Shown here piece by piece: positions 17,775 through 25,609 of a DNA stretch of 64,000 bases. Made by a program: the position numbers and the translations under genes. The notes under the pieces are model-generated. The model did not search any database. It was not told the DNA's origin and saw nothing but the letters and a program-made list of their open reading frames with translations. Location of the stretch: assembly GCA_900318255.1 (NCBI GenBank), contig ONJX01000012.1:16184-80183 (forward strand), given 5' to 3'. The DNA is from an uncultured Prevotellaceae bacterium (GTDB taxonomy: Bacteria; Bacteroidota; Bacteroidia; Bacteroidales; Muribaculaceae). Every line of letters starts with the position of its first letter. The first letter of the stretch is position 1.

Positions 17775-18760
17775 TGTTTCTTTTTTATACCAAAACTGGG
17801 GCGGAAGGTGTAACCTATAGTAATCGACCAGTCGCTCTTGGTGCCCCATTGCCCACCAAAGTCAAGACTTCCTGGACCCACATACCAGCACACGCCAGCA
17901 AGCACGCGAGGCTCAAAAGATGTGTCAGGAGCAAAAATAAACCCTACACCGCCACCCACATAGGGTGCCAGCATCAGCTTCTTGAACCGATAGGGATAGA
18001 CACGTGTCGAGAGGCCCACATCGCCGGTGAACTGTGATTTAGACTCCTTGGCCTTATTTATACCCACATTTAAGGAAAGCGACAAATCAATAAAGTTTTT
18101 GTAAAGATAAGTACCTCCCTGCAGGGTTATTGAAGAGCTGAACATGTCGCTACTGTAATTCAACATGGCCCCTGCCGAGAAGAAGACACGGCTATCGCCT
18201 GTGGTTTGCAATTCCAGTGGTGAATAGTTCTGCAAGTCAAGATTTGTCGCATTCCATTGCTCTACTTGCGATGGTGCGCCATTGGCAGTTGTCCACAGCT
18301 CTTCCTCACCTGTAGCAGCAATCACCACCACATCATAGCCATAATACAGCTCCATGAATTTGCTTATCAGTTGGCGTTTCTCGCTTTCGCTGATTTGGGC
18401 ATAATTCTCGTTGGCATTGAGATACACCTTGTCGTTAACTGTATATCCCGAAATCACATACTTCTTGATAAGCGGGTCGTCAAACTTAGGCTTTTCAGAG
18501 CTTGAGGTTGTGACAGAAGTATAGCTGGATTGCTGCTCCTGCTGCTGAGATTGTTGATTGCTCTGATGGCGATTTATTGCATCAGCTGGTTTCTGGTCAT
18601 CTCTTGACTGCTGGCTGCTAGTTGATGGTTTATTCTTGCTCTTAACAACCTTCTCTGTCTTAGCTTTGCGCTTGTTGCTGCGCTTGCGCTTTTGTGCCTG
18701 GGCAACATTAACCTGACTTAATAGTATCGCTGTCAATATAAAAATAATTACTCTTCTCAT
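17771..18760 (-). CDS. Exported protein with basic/Gln-rich linker and C-terminal barrel
   Basis: This 329-aa protein has a signal peptide ending 'NVAQAQ'. A strongly basic segment (KRKRSNKRKAK) and a Ser/Gln-rich linker run to ~residue 80. A conserved-looking middle has 'KYVISGYTVNDKVYLNANE' and 'ELYYGYDVVVIAATGEEEL'. The ~190-329 region has paired strands ('SSSITLQGGTYLYKNFIDLS', 'LAPYVGGGVGFIFAP', 'WSITIGYTFRP') typical of small outer-membrane barrels. Its start overlaps the previous stop (ATGA at 18757-18760). The terminal KKKQ is encoded by an A-rich tract that also precedes the next start. The C-terminal half resembles that of its upstream neighbour. The basic linker could contact peptidoglycan or polyanions (guess). 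Confidence 0.75.
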   Translation of the reverse strand: MRRVIIFILTAILLSQVNVAQAQKRKRSNKRKAKTEKVVKSKNKPSTSSQQSRDDQKPADAINRHQSNQQSQQQEQQSSYTSVTTSSSEKPKFDDPLIKKYVISGYTVNDKVYLNANENYAQISESEKRQLISKFMELYYGYDVVVIAATGEEELWTTANGAPSQVEQWNATNLDLQNYSPLELQTTGDSRVFFSAGAMLNYSSDMFSSSITLQGGTYLYKNFIDLSLSLNVGINKAKESKSQFTGDVGLSTRVYPYRFKKLMLAPYVGGGVGFIFAPDTSFEPRVLAGVCWYVGPGSLDFGGQWGTKSDWSITIGYTFRPSFGIKKKQ

Positions 18761-19935
18761 TTTGCTTTCTTTTTAAGGTTAACGTCAAAGTAAAAAGTCT
18801 TGCCAAGCGAGAGGTAAAGGCTCGTCTTGCCACCACCAGTGAAGGGGAAATGCGCACCAAGCGTAATGTCAAACGATGACGTCTGCGAGGCATTTAGGAA
18901 TGTCAAGCCTATTGATGGGGAAAAACTCACTACATGAGAGTCCTTGCTGAACTGATAAGTGAGGCCCGACCCTAGCACTAGTTTATGAAATGTATAGTAG
19001 TAAGACAGGCCTATGTTGCCACCAAACTTCTTGTCGATGAGTGATGCCCCAACATTGATGGAATAACTGCTGTGGTTCTTGGTGTAAAGACCCAAGCGAG
19101 TGTTGAGCGAATAGGACTTCTTGGCTACCGTGCCACCAACATACCATATAAAACGAGCCTCCTGCTTCTGCAACCATGAGAGTTTCTCAGGAGCCTTGTT
19201 TTGAATGAGCTGCAGCTCGCGCAGGTGCTCATTGGCGGCAGTGCGCCCTGGGTCATTGGCATCCATGAGCGACACTGCTGTATTCAGCTCCGAGGCCGCC
19301 AGCCTGGCATTGCCCATCTGCTCACAAAGGTCGCTATAGCTGCTATGCAGCACGGCAACATCAGGATAAGTTTTCATCAAAGCGTCCATAAGAGCCAACG
19401 CTTGAACAGTCTGACCACTGGACTGCAATACATAGAACCGACGCAAGTCGCTGCGAGTGACAACTTGTTCTAATTTAACGACTTGCAAATATCGTGACTC
19501 GAGTTCCGACACCTCTTTCGCTATTAGCCAAGTGGGCGTAGCGGGCTGTGAAAAGGCTTGTGCAACATAATCACAACCAGCTATCTTCAGCACTTGCTGA
19601 CCATACCAGTCGCCCCATGTGGCACCAAGGCCACGAGCGCGGTCAGCATTTAGCAACGCCAACTCATGCTTGCCCTGCAAGGCTAACACCACGGCATACT
19701 CGCCCACCATGTTGCCATCCACGCCATGGCTGGGAGAGCGGTTGGCCTGAGCATGGGCGATGCACGCCTCATAACGAGCTGCCGCCTCATCATAACGACC
19801 TGCCCTAAAACTCTCACGCGCCTGAGTAACATCAGTTTCCTGATACCTGAACGTGCCTTTTACCAAGTCGCCCACCGACTGGGCTGAGGCTCCAATGTGA
19901 ATCAAAAGAATTATACTGAATAGAAAATATCTCAT
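18757..19935 (-). CDS. TPR-containing exported protein with barrel-like C-terminus
   Basis: This 392-aa protein has a signal peptide (MRYFLFSIILLIHIGASAQ). Helical repeats of TPR type span ~30-240: 'ARESFRAGRYDEAAARYEAC', then an 'ALQGKHELALLNADRA' helix pair and a later 'ASELNTAVSLMDANDPGR'. A strand-rich C-terminal part (~245-392) has alternating aromatic residues and Gly ('KLVLGSGLTYQFSKD', 'SFDITLGAHFPFTGGGK'). A TPR module joined to an outer-membrane-like barrel suggests a periplasmic scaffold anchored at the outer membrane. It starts one base after the pseudo-lipase stop and ends in KKKAK, overlapping the next gene as ATGA. Confidence 0.78.
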   Translation of the reverse strand: MRYFLFSIILLIHIGASAQSVGDLVKGTFRYQETDVTQARESFRAGRYDEAAARYEACIAHAQANRSPSHGVDGNMVGEYAVVLALQGKHELALLNADRARGLGATWGDWYGQQVLKIAGCDYVAQAFSQPATPTWLIAKEVSELESRYLQVVKLEQVVTRSDLRRFYVLQSSGQTVQALALMDALMKTYPDVAVLHSSYSDLCEQMGNARLAASELNTAVSLMDANDPGRTAANEHLRELQLIQNKAPEKLSWLQKQEARFIWYVGGTVAKKSYSLNTRLGLYTKNHSSYSINVGASLIDKKFGGNIGLSYYYTFHKLVLGSGLTYQFSKDSHVVSFSPSIGLTFLNASQTSSFDITLGAHFPFTGGGKTSLYLSLGKTFYFDVNLKKKAK

Positions 19936-19936
19936 A

Positions 19937-22300
19937 TTATTTTTTCTTTTTGTTTTGATCTTCTATCTGCTTAGATAATTTACGCCAATTCTTCCACCTT
20001 ATTTGAGAATTCTGGTTGCCACTTGAGGTGTACATCACGATTTTCAGGTCGTTTTTAAAATCGCTTTTGCCGTTTTTTTCATATTTCATTTTCTTCTCAT
20101 CAGCACCAATTTTCTTGGCAAAATCATTCACCTCGGCCTTTTCTACGGCTTCATTGATTACTAAGCCTTTTCCTACTGCCGAAGCGACATCTGAACCTAT
20201 TGAGTAAGCTTCTTGCGCCGCAGATTTCACACCACCACTTATGGCACCAAAAGCTGCACCTTCCAATCTCGTTTCCACAACACCTTCAACTGCTCCTCCA
20301 ACGGCACCATATGTTACTATGGCGACACCCAGTGCCGGAGACCCGACAGCTGATGCCGCAACTGCTTCAGGCACACTAGCTATTGCTCCTTTTATAGCTC
20401 CAGGTACTGCACCAGGGAATACTTCTGATATTGTAGGGGTCATACCTTCGATAACTCCATCTACTTTATTTTCGATGACACCTTCTATTGCACCTGCGAT
20501 TATTGGCGTCGCGCTTTTCTTGTCAATCGCTTCTGGAGTGCCTTTTAGCGCACTTAACGCTATAGATGTTCCAGTGTCCAACCCGTCTGTAAAACCACTT
20601 ACCATACCCGCTTTTGTGCTGGCAACAATGTTTTGACACGCGTCTTTAAGCCTTGTGTTGAGTTGCAAGTTGCTTAATTCTTCCGCCACACCTGGGGTAC
20701 CATATACTTTCTGGTCACCTATCGCTGATGCTGGTCCCAACAGGGCGGTCGTTTGGGGAATGGGGTTTAAAGATATTTTCTGCAGATGGTCTTTCATCTC
20801 ATCCGACGAGATCATTGCCGTGATATTGTAATTATGCTTACTGAAATCTTCGCTTAACCCATACTTTTCAAGCAATGGCTGAGGAACGCCCATTGCATTC
20901 ACCGTGGTGGTTGGGGCTCCGCCAGAGGCAAGCCCTGCCACACTCGCCCAAGAGCCCGCTAGAGCGCTTCCAGTAATGTTAACAGTGCAGTTGTCAGGAA
21001 GACTGGCAATGGCTCGTCCTATCTCTAACGCTGCCTGAAAATGCTTGGAGTCGGAGCCAAACTCTTTTACCATCTCATCAGCATTTCCCAATCCAAATGA
21101 GTCCAAAAGAGATGGAGTAAGATGTCCATTACCATTAAACACTATTGTATATTCATATTCACCCGAAGCGTCTTTCTCCCTCATTAAAATCTGGGCATTG
21201 AAACCGGTGTCTTTATTGTCTAAGTTTTTCTGGTTAATAAGATTTGCAAGATTATACATTGGATTATCGACAGTAACTTGAGATAAATCCATACGCTTAT
21301 AGCCCGTTGTCTCAGACAACCATCTTTGCATTTGTTTATTACTCTGGTCAGGGTCATAAGCCATCGCAAAAGCAATTGTTGTCATGTCAATCTCTCGTTT
21401 CCCTTCGTCCTCTAAAGCCGACTTTCTCATGTAATCGTAGCACTCATCCTTAAACTTATAGTAATTTTCTAGGAGTTGCTCTTCGTTCTCGGTGCGTTGA
21501 CTTTCAGGTTTTTTCTCAATTTTTTCTAATAATTCCTTTGAGCATCCGACTTGCTGACGGTACATTTCATAGATGCCAAACTCAACGTCTTCATAGCTAG
21601 CACTTAACATAAGAAAGGCATTTAATTCAGTTTTTTCTAGATATGGTTTATGGGCTATTGGTATAATGCCTTCATTTGCCCTTGATGGGTCATTAAGGGA
21701 AACAAACGGCTTGTCTGGGTCGATTACAAAACCGCTTGTTTTAGAGTTTCTTGAGGCATTGCTGGCGAATTCTTTTTCGTTTGAGCCCTTTCCGCTGGCA
21801 ATCCAGTTGTCGGCGCTGTTATACACACTTGCCGTCCAAGTGTCTTGCGGGATAGCTGTAGATGTACCTGTAAGCATTTGCTTCAAGGCATCGTTTTGCT
21901 TATCCCAGTCGCGGACTTCGGACGACGCGTTTCCCGAATAGAAACTGCCGCCCTTGCTCGGGCCCTCAAGGTTCACACCCGGTGCGTCGCCTGCGCCTCC
22001 CGAGCCAGTGCAGGGACCGCAAATAACACGAATTCTGCAGCCATCATAGCTCATATTTATTTCAGACATTATTATCTGTCTTGCCTGCTCACATTCGGCA
22101 CGGCTTGGAATGCCAAGGTTGACCTGGTTAACATAATGGTCAAAGATTCCCTGTGCTACGGCTTTATGCACGCCACCACCATCTATACCACTACAACTGC
22201 CGCTGATGTCAAGCTTCATCGTGAACGTGTAGGATGCCCAAGCCAAATGGGTGGTCGCCATCATAGCGACCACCACAAGTAGTTTGAATATAGTTCTCAT
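19937..22300 (-). CDS. Large exported protein with lipase_3-like fold lacking the catalytic Ser
   Basis: This 787-aa protein has a signal peptide ending 'HLAWAS'. Residues 25-105 hold six Cys in a region with 'SGSCSGIDGGG' and 'RVICGPCTGS'. Residues ~355-540 follow the order of class-3 lipase/DUF2974 alpha/beta-hydrolases: a strand ending 'YTIVFNGNGH', a helix 'FQAALEIGRAIASLP', then 'NITGSALAGSWASVAGLASG', then 'TTTVNAMGVP', 'YNITAMISSDEM' and 'AIGDQKVYGTP'. The elbow normally reads G-H-S-L-G-G; here it is G444-S-A-L-A-G449, so the nucleophile position is Ala446. Residues ~555-720 are a Gly/Ala/Val-rich hydrophobic region with repeated G-x-I-E-G-V patterns (PIIAGAIEGVIENK and similar). The C-terminal ~50 residues are basic. 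Base composition is more A/T-rich than the neighbours. A pseudo-enzyme or toxin-like surface protein is possible; function unknown. Confidence 0.7.
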   Translation of the reverse strand: MRTIFKLLVVVAMMATTHLAWASYTFTMKLDISGSCSGIDGGGVHKAVAQGIFDHYVNQVNLGIPSRAECEQARQIIMSEINMSYDGCRIRVICGPCTGSGGAGDAPGVNLEGPSKGGSFYSGNASSEVRDWDKQNDALKQMLTGTSTAIPQDTWTASVYNSADNWIASGKGSNEKEFASNASRNSKTSGFVIDPDKPFVSLNDPSRANEGIIPIAHKPYLEKTELNAFLMLSASYEDVEFGIYEMYRQQVGCSKELLEKIEKKPESQRTENEEQLLENYYKFKDECYDYMRKSALEDEGKREIDMTTIAFAMAYDPDQSNKQMQRWLSETTGYKRMDLSQVTVDNPMYNLANLINQKNLDNKDTGFNAQILMREKDASGEYEYTIVFNGNGHLTPSLLDSFGLGNADEMVKEFGSDSKHFQAALEIGRAIASLPDNCTVNITGSALAGSWASVAGLASGGAPTTTVNAMGVPQPLLEKYGLSEDFSKHNYNITAMISSDEMKDHLQKISLNPIPQTTALLGPASAIGDQKVYGTPGVAEELSNLQLNTRLKDACQNIVASTKAGMVSGFTDGLDTGTSIALSALKGTPEAIDKKSATPIIAGAIEGVIENKVDGVIEGMTPTISEVFPGAVPGAIKGAIASVPEAVAASAVGSPALGVAIVTYGAVGGAVEGVVETRLEGAAFGAISGGVKSAAQEAYSIGSDVASAVGKGLVINEAVEKAEVNDFAKKIGADEKKMKYEKNGKSDFKNDLKIVMYTSSGNQNSQIRWKNWRKLSKQIEDQNKKKK

Positions 22301-22311
22301 ATTGTAATCTT

Positions 22312-22845
22312 TTATTGATTAACCGGCGTGAAACTTGACTGGTATTTCACGGTAGCTCCCGACATTGCTCCGCCGCTTGTCAGATACTCAACAACATAAA
22401 TGCGACCGTAATGATATGACCTGAATTCATAATTTTGAGTCACCTCATTATAATATTGATCATATCCAACTCTTGCCACATAGCCATTACCAGGAACCAC
22501 AGCCACCTTTCTTGACCATCCTGTGGCAGGAATTGCTGTCACCTTGGCCAAGCCACTAACCGGGCCAACCGACACAAATTCAATGTCGTAATCGTCATCA
22601 TAAAAGTTCATGGCATCATCGATGTAACCATCCCAATAACTATTAGCACTAGCCACAAAACGAACTTGTGTGGCATCACGATAAGATTTAGCGGCAATCA
22701 TATTAACCACCACGGTTCCTTGAGGGTCATTTTCACTAACATTTACTGTATTTTCAAGGTCATCACCTCCGCATGACGTGAGGCCGAAACCGGTCATTGC
22801 AACCACGATGCCTGCAAAGAGCATCATTAAATATTTCTTTGTCAT
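22312..22845 (-). CDS. DUF5036-like lipoprotein
   Basis: This 177-aa protein has a lipoprotein signal ('GFGLTSCGGDD', Cys25), followed by an acidic linker, as is usual for surface-exposed Bacteroidales lipoproteins. The folded part has 'ANSYWDGYIDD' and 'SVGPVSGLAKVTAIPATGW', then 'VAVVPGNGYVARV'. This agrees with my recollection of DUF5036, a Bacteroidota family of unknown function; the assignment is moderate. The stop is 11 nt before the pseudo-lipase start, so the two are probably co-transcribed. I find no TAnnTTTG in the 119 nt upstream. Confidence 0.75.
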   Translation of the reverse strand: MTKKYLMMLFAGIVVAMTGFGLTSCGGDDLENTVNVSENDPQGTVVVNMIAAKSYRDATQVRFVASANSYWDGYIDDAMNFYDDDYDIEFVSVGPVSGLAKVTAIPATGWSRKVAVVPGNGYVARVGYDQYYNEVTQNYEFRSYHYGRIYVVEYLTSGGAMSGATVKYQSSFTPVNQ

Positions 22846-22964
22846 AATTGTAAAGAGTTTTTGTTGTTATTTGCAGTAATAGAGCAAGTTACAGAGTATG
22901 TTATCCAAACACTGGTCCAACTTCTCAATCACTCCAAAAAGCATAAAAAAAATCGAATAACTTG

Positions 22965-23438
22965 TTATCGCTTGTAATAAACATCTTCAGTGATAGATAT
23001 GCCTTGGGCATTTAAGGTGCATGTGAGCACAAGCTGGGTGGCGGTGAGTGATTTCACCCTCATCTTCATGGAGACACCCTCTGTGCCTTGAAGGTCGTCC
23101 ATGCCTTCAATCCACAGTGTGCCGTCGCTGTAGTATTTGTATGCCAGTCGGTCGCCAGTATTGACCATCACCACATATTCCTCTTCAAACTTCAGGTGCT
23201 CGTCAATAAACATGATGTTGCTGGTGCCCATTTGCTGGGAATACATTTGTCGAATCTCATTCAGTGTCATCTCAAAAGTCTGTCCCATGATATTCACCGA
23301 GGCCTTCTGGAAGGTCCAGGTCTCACCCTGAAGCAGGCTGGAATTTGAATTCACCTTGTCATCATCGTCGCCACACGCACTTAGCGAGAGCATTAACGCT
23401 GCTATCAGCAGCAGATAAAGAGCTTTAGTCTGTTTCAT
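22965..23438 (-). CDS. Lipocalin-like lipoprotein
   Basis: This 157-aa protein has a lipobox ('MLSLSACGDDDDK', Cys22). It has a single small beta-barrel-like domain beginning with 'LLQGETWTFQKASVN', followed by a helix (EMTLNEIRQMYSQQM), then alternating strands ('LKFEEEYVVMV', 'LAYKYYSDGTLWIEG', 'MRVKSLTATQLVLTCTLN'). It resembles the lipocalin-like lipoproteins common in Bacteroides, which have no defined ligand. It begins 5 nt after the barrel gene, so the two form a transcription unit. Confidence 0.75.
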   Translation of the reverse strand: MKQTKALYLLLIAALMLSLSACGDDDDKVNSNSSLLQGETWTFQKASVNIMGQTFEMTLNEIRQMYSQQMGTSNIMFIDEHLKFEEEYVVMVNTGDRLAYKYYSDGTLWIEGMDDLQGTEGVSMKMRVKSLTATQLVLTCTLNAQGISITEDVYYKR

Positions 23439-23443
23439 AATCT

Positions 23444-23977
23444 TTAGAATTTATAGGTTACACCTAGACCAAACACAGCCTGGTCAACATCCTTAACTAT
23501 TGAATACTTACCTTCAACGCCAACCGCAAGATGTGGGGTTATGAGATACTCAATGCCGGCACCTACATTGCCGCCAAAATAGGTCTTACTGCCACTGCTC
23601 TTGCCGGCATCGCCTATGTACTGCTGAAGCTCGGCTGGCACAGCACTTTTTGTGTCAATTTTTGTTCCAACAATAGTGAAACCCGCAAGAGGATAGATGC
23701 GGAACTTCTCTCCGAGGTAAAAAAGATAGTGCACGTTCACATTGTTCTCCCACATCGATACTCCGTCCTTCTTGAAGAAATAGTTGAACGCATCTTCGGC
23801 ACGGAAATGACTGGTGATGTCGTACTGCACCTTAGCGCCAACGGCAAACGACTTAATTTGGGTGCCATAAAGCCCATTGATGCCTACAGCAAACTTGCCT
23901 TGCCCGTAGGCCGACACCGCCGAAATGGTCAGCAGCAATCCACCAACCAAAACTCTTTTTAAAATAGACATTTTCAT
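23444..23977 (-). CDS. OMP_b-brl family small outer-membrane barrel
   Basis: This 177-aa protein has a signal peptide ('LLTISAVSAYGQG') and an eight-strand barrel pattern. Strands include 'FAVGINGLYG', 'FAVGAKVQYDITSHFRAE', 'NVNVHYLFYLGEKFRIYPL' and 'FGGNVGAGIEYLITPHLAVG', ending 'FGLGVTYKF' with terminal Phe, the usual BAM signal. It fits the OMP_b-brl/porin-family group of Bacteroidota. It is the first gene of the cluster. No promoter is seen in the 54 nt between its ATG and the terminator-like stem upstream, so expression probably depends on read-through of that element. Confidence 0.85.
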   Translation of the reverse strand: MKMSILKRVLVGGLLLTISAVSAYGQGKFAVGINGLYGTQIKSFAVGAKVQYDITSHFRAEDAFNYFFKKDGVSMWENNVNVHYLFYLGEKFRIYPLAGFTIVGTKIDTKSAVPAELQQYIGDAGKSSGSKTYFGGNVGAGIEYLITPHLAVGVEGKYSIVKDVDQAVFGLGVTYKF

Positions 23978-24030
23978 AACAGAATAATTAGTTTTTAAGT
24001 AGCCTCAAGCAGTCCTATTGAGACACATAT

Positions 24031-24063
24031 AAAACAACAAAAGCGTGGACTGCTATGCCACAC
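24031..24063 (-). terminator. Terminator stem competing with the 12-bp pair
   Basis: Minus strand: GTGTGG (24063-24058) pairs with CCACGC (24048-24043) with one G-U, loop CATAGCAGT, then TTTTGTTGTTTT. The 3' arm is also part of the 12-bp pair with 24117-24128, so the upstream strand can break this stem (anti-terminator). The wobble is only allowed on the minus strand, supporting that orientation. Confidence 0.6.
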
Positions 24064-24201
24064 TTTGTAATCTGACGGTCGTAGGAAAAACCTGGAATGC
24101 AAAAAGGGAATATAGAAGCAGTCCACGCATATAGCGCAGAAGCCGCTGTGCTATCTCTTGCATTCGAATCATGAAAATTTCCTACGTTTTCAGATTACAA
24201 G
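24031..24201 (-). ncRNA. Structured RNA: leader switch or 6S-like RNA
   Basis: On the minus strand three nested helices close a ~134-nt hairpin: TGTAATCTG with CAGATTACA (24191-24199/24066-24074), CGTAGGAAA with TTTCCTACG (24178-24186/24080-24088), and AATGCAA with TTGCATT (24158-24164/24096-24102). Inside is a hairpin ATAGCACAG/CTGCGCTAT (24131-24154). A 12-bp perfect pair GCGTGGACTGCT/AGCAGTCCACGC (24117-24128 with 24043-24054) crosses the closing stem, so the two cannot form together as simple secondary structure. A terminator follows. The promoter at 24261 would start it. I considered the Bacteroidales-1/6S RNA family (long hairpin plus terminator) and an attenuator of the barrel gene; I cannot separate them by eye. 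Confidence 0.55.
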
Positions 24202-24250
24202 AAAAGCATAACGCTTTATCATCAGCTATGTCAAAAAAAGTAATTCTTCA

Positions 24251-24270
24251 ATTACTTTTGCAAAAGTAAT
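24251..24270. promoter_or_regulatory. 20-bp perfect palindrome with -7 boxes on both strands
   Basis: ATTACTTTTGCAAAAGTAAT is a perfect palindrome that contains TACTTTTG (TAnnTTTG) on the plus strand (24253-24260) and on the minus strand (24268-24261). The minus copy would start the structured RNA. The palindrome could also bind a dimeric regulator. On the plus side no gene follows within the region. Confidence 0.55.
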
Positions 24271-24447
24271 ATAATAAAAAACGCCAGCAGAATTTTAATT
24301 GTTAAGAATTTTTAATTCCTCGCAAAAAATTAGTAACTATTCACCGATTATTATGCGTTTAGGCTGACCCTCAGTGAGAAACTGTATCATATTTTAAAAA
24401 CAACTGATTTTTAGATAAAATGCTCACGCTCGCAAGGCTTTAAGCTC

Positions 24448-24467
24448 GGACAAGGCACGCCTTGTCC
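24448..24467. repeat. PAL1 palindrome, copy 4
   Basis: GGACAAGGCACGCCTTGTCC followed by CTACATTTTTGTCTCGCTC. The downstream extension is nearly the same after the PAL1 copy at 33744 (CTACATTTGTCTCGCTC), so the repeat unit is longer than the palindrome. Confidence 0.9.
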
Positions 24468-24938
24468 CTACATTTTTGTCTCGCTCGGGGTGCATTTTTC
24501 TGATTAATCTGATTCTTTTTGGATTTACAAAAATCTGTCAACCAGGATATTGAAAAATTCAGAACATTCAGATAATTCAGTTGCTTGTATAAATTGATTG
24601 TTTTGATACACTTTCAATCGCTAAATAGTTACACTAAGACTGCTCAACGATCAGGCCAAATCTTCAAAAAACATTGTTGTCCGACAAAAGAAAGGGGGTC
24701 GTCGCTGGCGACAATTTTGTTGTTATCAAATACCCCCTTTGACACTTGTTCCGCTCGCTATCGCTCGTTACACAAGTGCCAAGGGGGGTTACTCAGAGGT
24801 CAGCCTTCGGCTGAAATCCGCCCCAAGAAAAGCAAGGCCCCACATTATGTTTCTACCATTATCGTATTGACTATCAATCAATAGTAGGAGATTCATAATC
24901 TTTAATCGAGCACTAATCTTCAAAAACAGGTTTAAAAG

Positions 24939-24977
24939 CTGTCCGCTTCGCAGGTTAAAAACTTGCGAGGCGGACAG
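24939..24977 (-). terminator. Hairpin terminator for the FKBP lipoprotein gene
   Basis: Arms of 18 bp with two mismatches (24939-24956 and 24960-24977; cores CTGTCCGC and GCGGACAG) around a 3-nt loop. On the minus strand it is followed by TTTTAAACCTGTTTTTG, about 75 nt after the stop at 25052. Confidence 0.65.
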
Positions 24978-25051
24978 TGGTCGGTGCCATGCCACAGGAT
25001 GGGCGGCATGGAGAGGGGCAGGCAGCCAGCCTTGACTATTGCTGGCTGTGG

Positions 25052-25609
25052 TTATAGCTCATACTTGGGAATTCCCACAAGCTTGATGTCAAACTGCAAC
25101 GTGGAGAAGGGCTTGATGTCGCCACTGGCGGTGGTGCCATAACCCACAATGTAGGGGATGATGACACGGCAGCTGTCGCCAATATGCATCCTGGGCACGG
25201 CAATAGCCCAACCCTCGATGACGCCGCTGCTCAAGCGGCAACGGAAGAGGCTGTCGGCAGGCGAGTTGCTAAGATAGGACGAGTCGATGGGTGTGCCGTC
25301 GTAGAGTCGCAGGTAATACTTCACATCAACCATCGACGAGAACTTAGGCTTGAGGTTGTTCCGCGTCAGGGCAGTATCATTAAACCAGTGTATAAGCACC
25401 TGAGCGGCAGGATCCCACGGTGCTGTGACCGTGGTGTAATAATTGCTGCCACCCTCGGTGCGGGCAGCCTGCTCAGCAAACCAAGCGATGTTGGCTTCGC
25501 GCCACTCGGCATAGTCGTCGGCAATCTTCTCATCGTCGTCTTTAAAGCACGCGGTGAGCACACTGCCAAGCACTATTACCATTATTAATATAAAAGGAAA
25601 TCTTCTCAT
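25052..25609 (-). CDS. FKBP-type peptidyl-prolyl isomerase lipoprotein
   Basis: This 185-aa lipoprotein (lipobox 'LGSVLTACFKDDD', Cys21) has a helical N-terminal part ('AEWREANIAWFAEQAA') and a C-terminal FKBP-like domain (~80-185). Family-like motifs are 'VDVKYYLRLYDGTPIDSSY' (strand, flap), 'VIEGWAIAVPRMHIGDSCRV' (the usual V-I-x-G-W-x-x-x-L) and 'IIPYIVGYG', then 'LQFDIKLV'. It should be a periplasmic or surface prolyl isomerase or chaperone. The ATG at 25609 gives the signal peptide directly; the in-frame TTG four codons upstream is unnecessary. It lies downstream of glyS on the same strand with a PAL1 copy between; a glycyl-tRNA synthetase/FKBP neighbourhood is, from memory, common in Bacteroidales. 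Confidence 0.85.
   Translation of the reverse strand: MRRFPFILIMVIVLGSVLTACFKDDDEKIADDYAEWREANIAWFAEQAARTEGGSNYYTTVTAPWDPAAQVLIHWFNDTALTRNNLKPKFSSMVDVKYYLRLYDGTPIDSSYLSNSPADSLFRCRLSSGVIEGWAIAVPRMHIGDSCRVIIPYIVGYGTTASGDIKPFSTLQFDIKLVGIPKYEL

Larger units (their letters stand above)
24271..25051. other. Gene-free region with hairpins and possible mobile-element debris
   Basis: No credible gene. Contents: the motif GTAACTATTCACCG at 24334-24347 (inverted copy near 190) and a related CTAAATAGTTAC near 24621-24632. PAL1 is at 24448-24467. A large imperfect inverted repeat (16 of 18 bp) has arms 24732-24749 and 24770-24787, loop rich in CGCTCG. Another hairpin lies at 24939-24977. The stretch 24660-24800 (GGGGGT, CGTCGCTGGCGACAA, TATCAAATACCCCCTTT) looks like an eroded element, but no transposase frame is present. 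Confidence 0.45.

Noticed and set aside
24660..24800. Insertion sequence
   Set aside because: Inverted repeats are present, but no transposase frame or target duplication can be seen; at most it is debris.
24585..24884. 99-codon open frame in the gene-free region
   Set aside because: It crosses a large inverted repeat and low-complexity hairpins; residue use is not protein-like.
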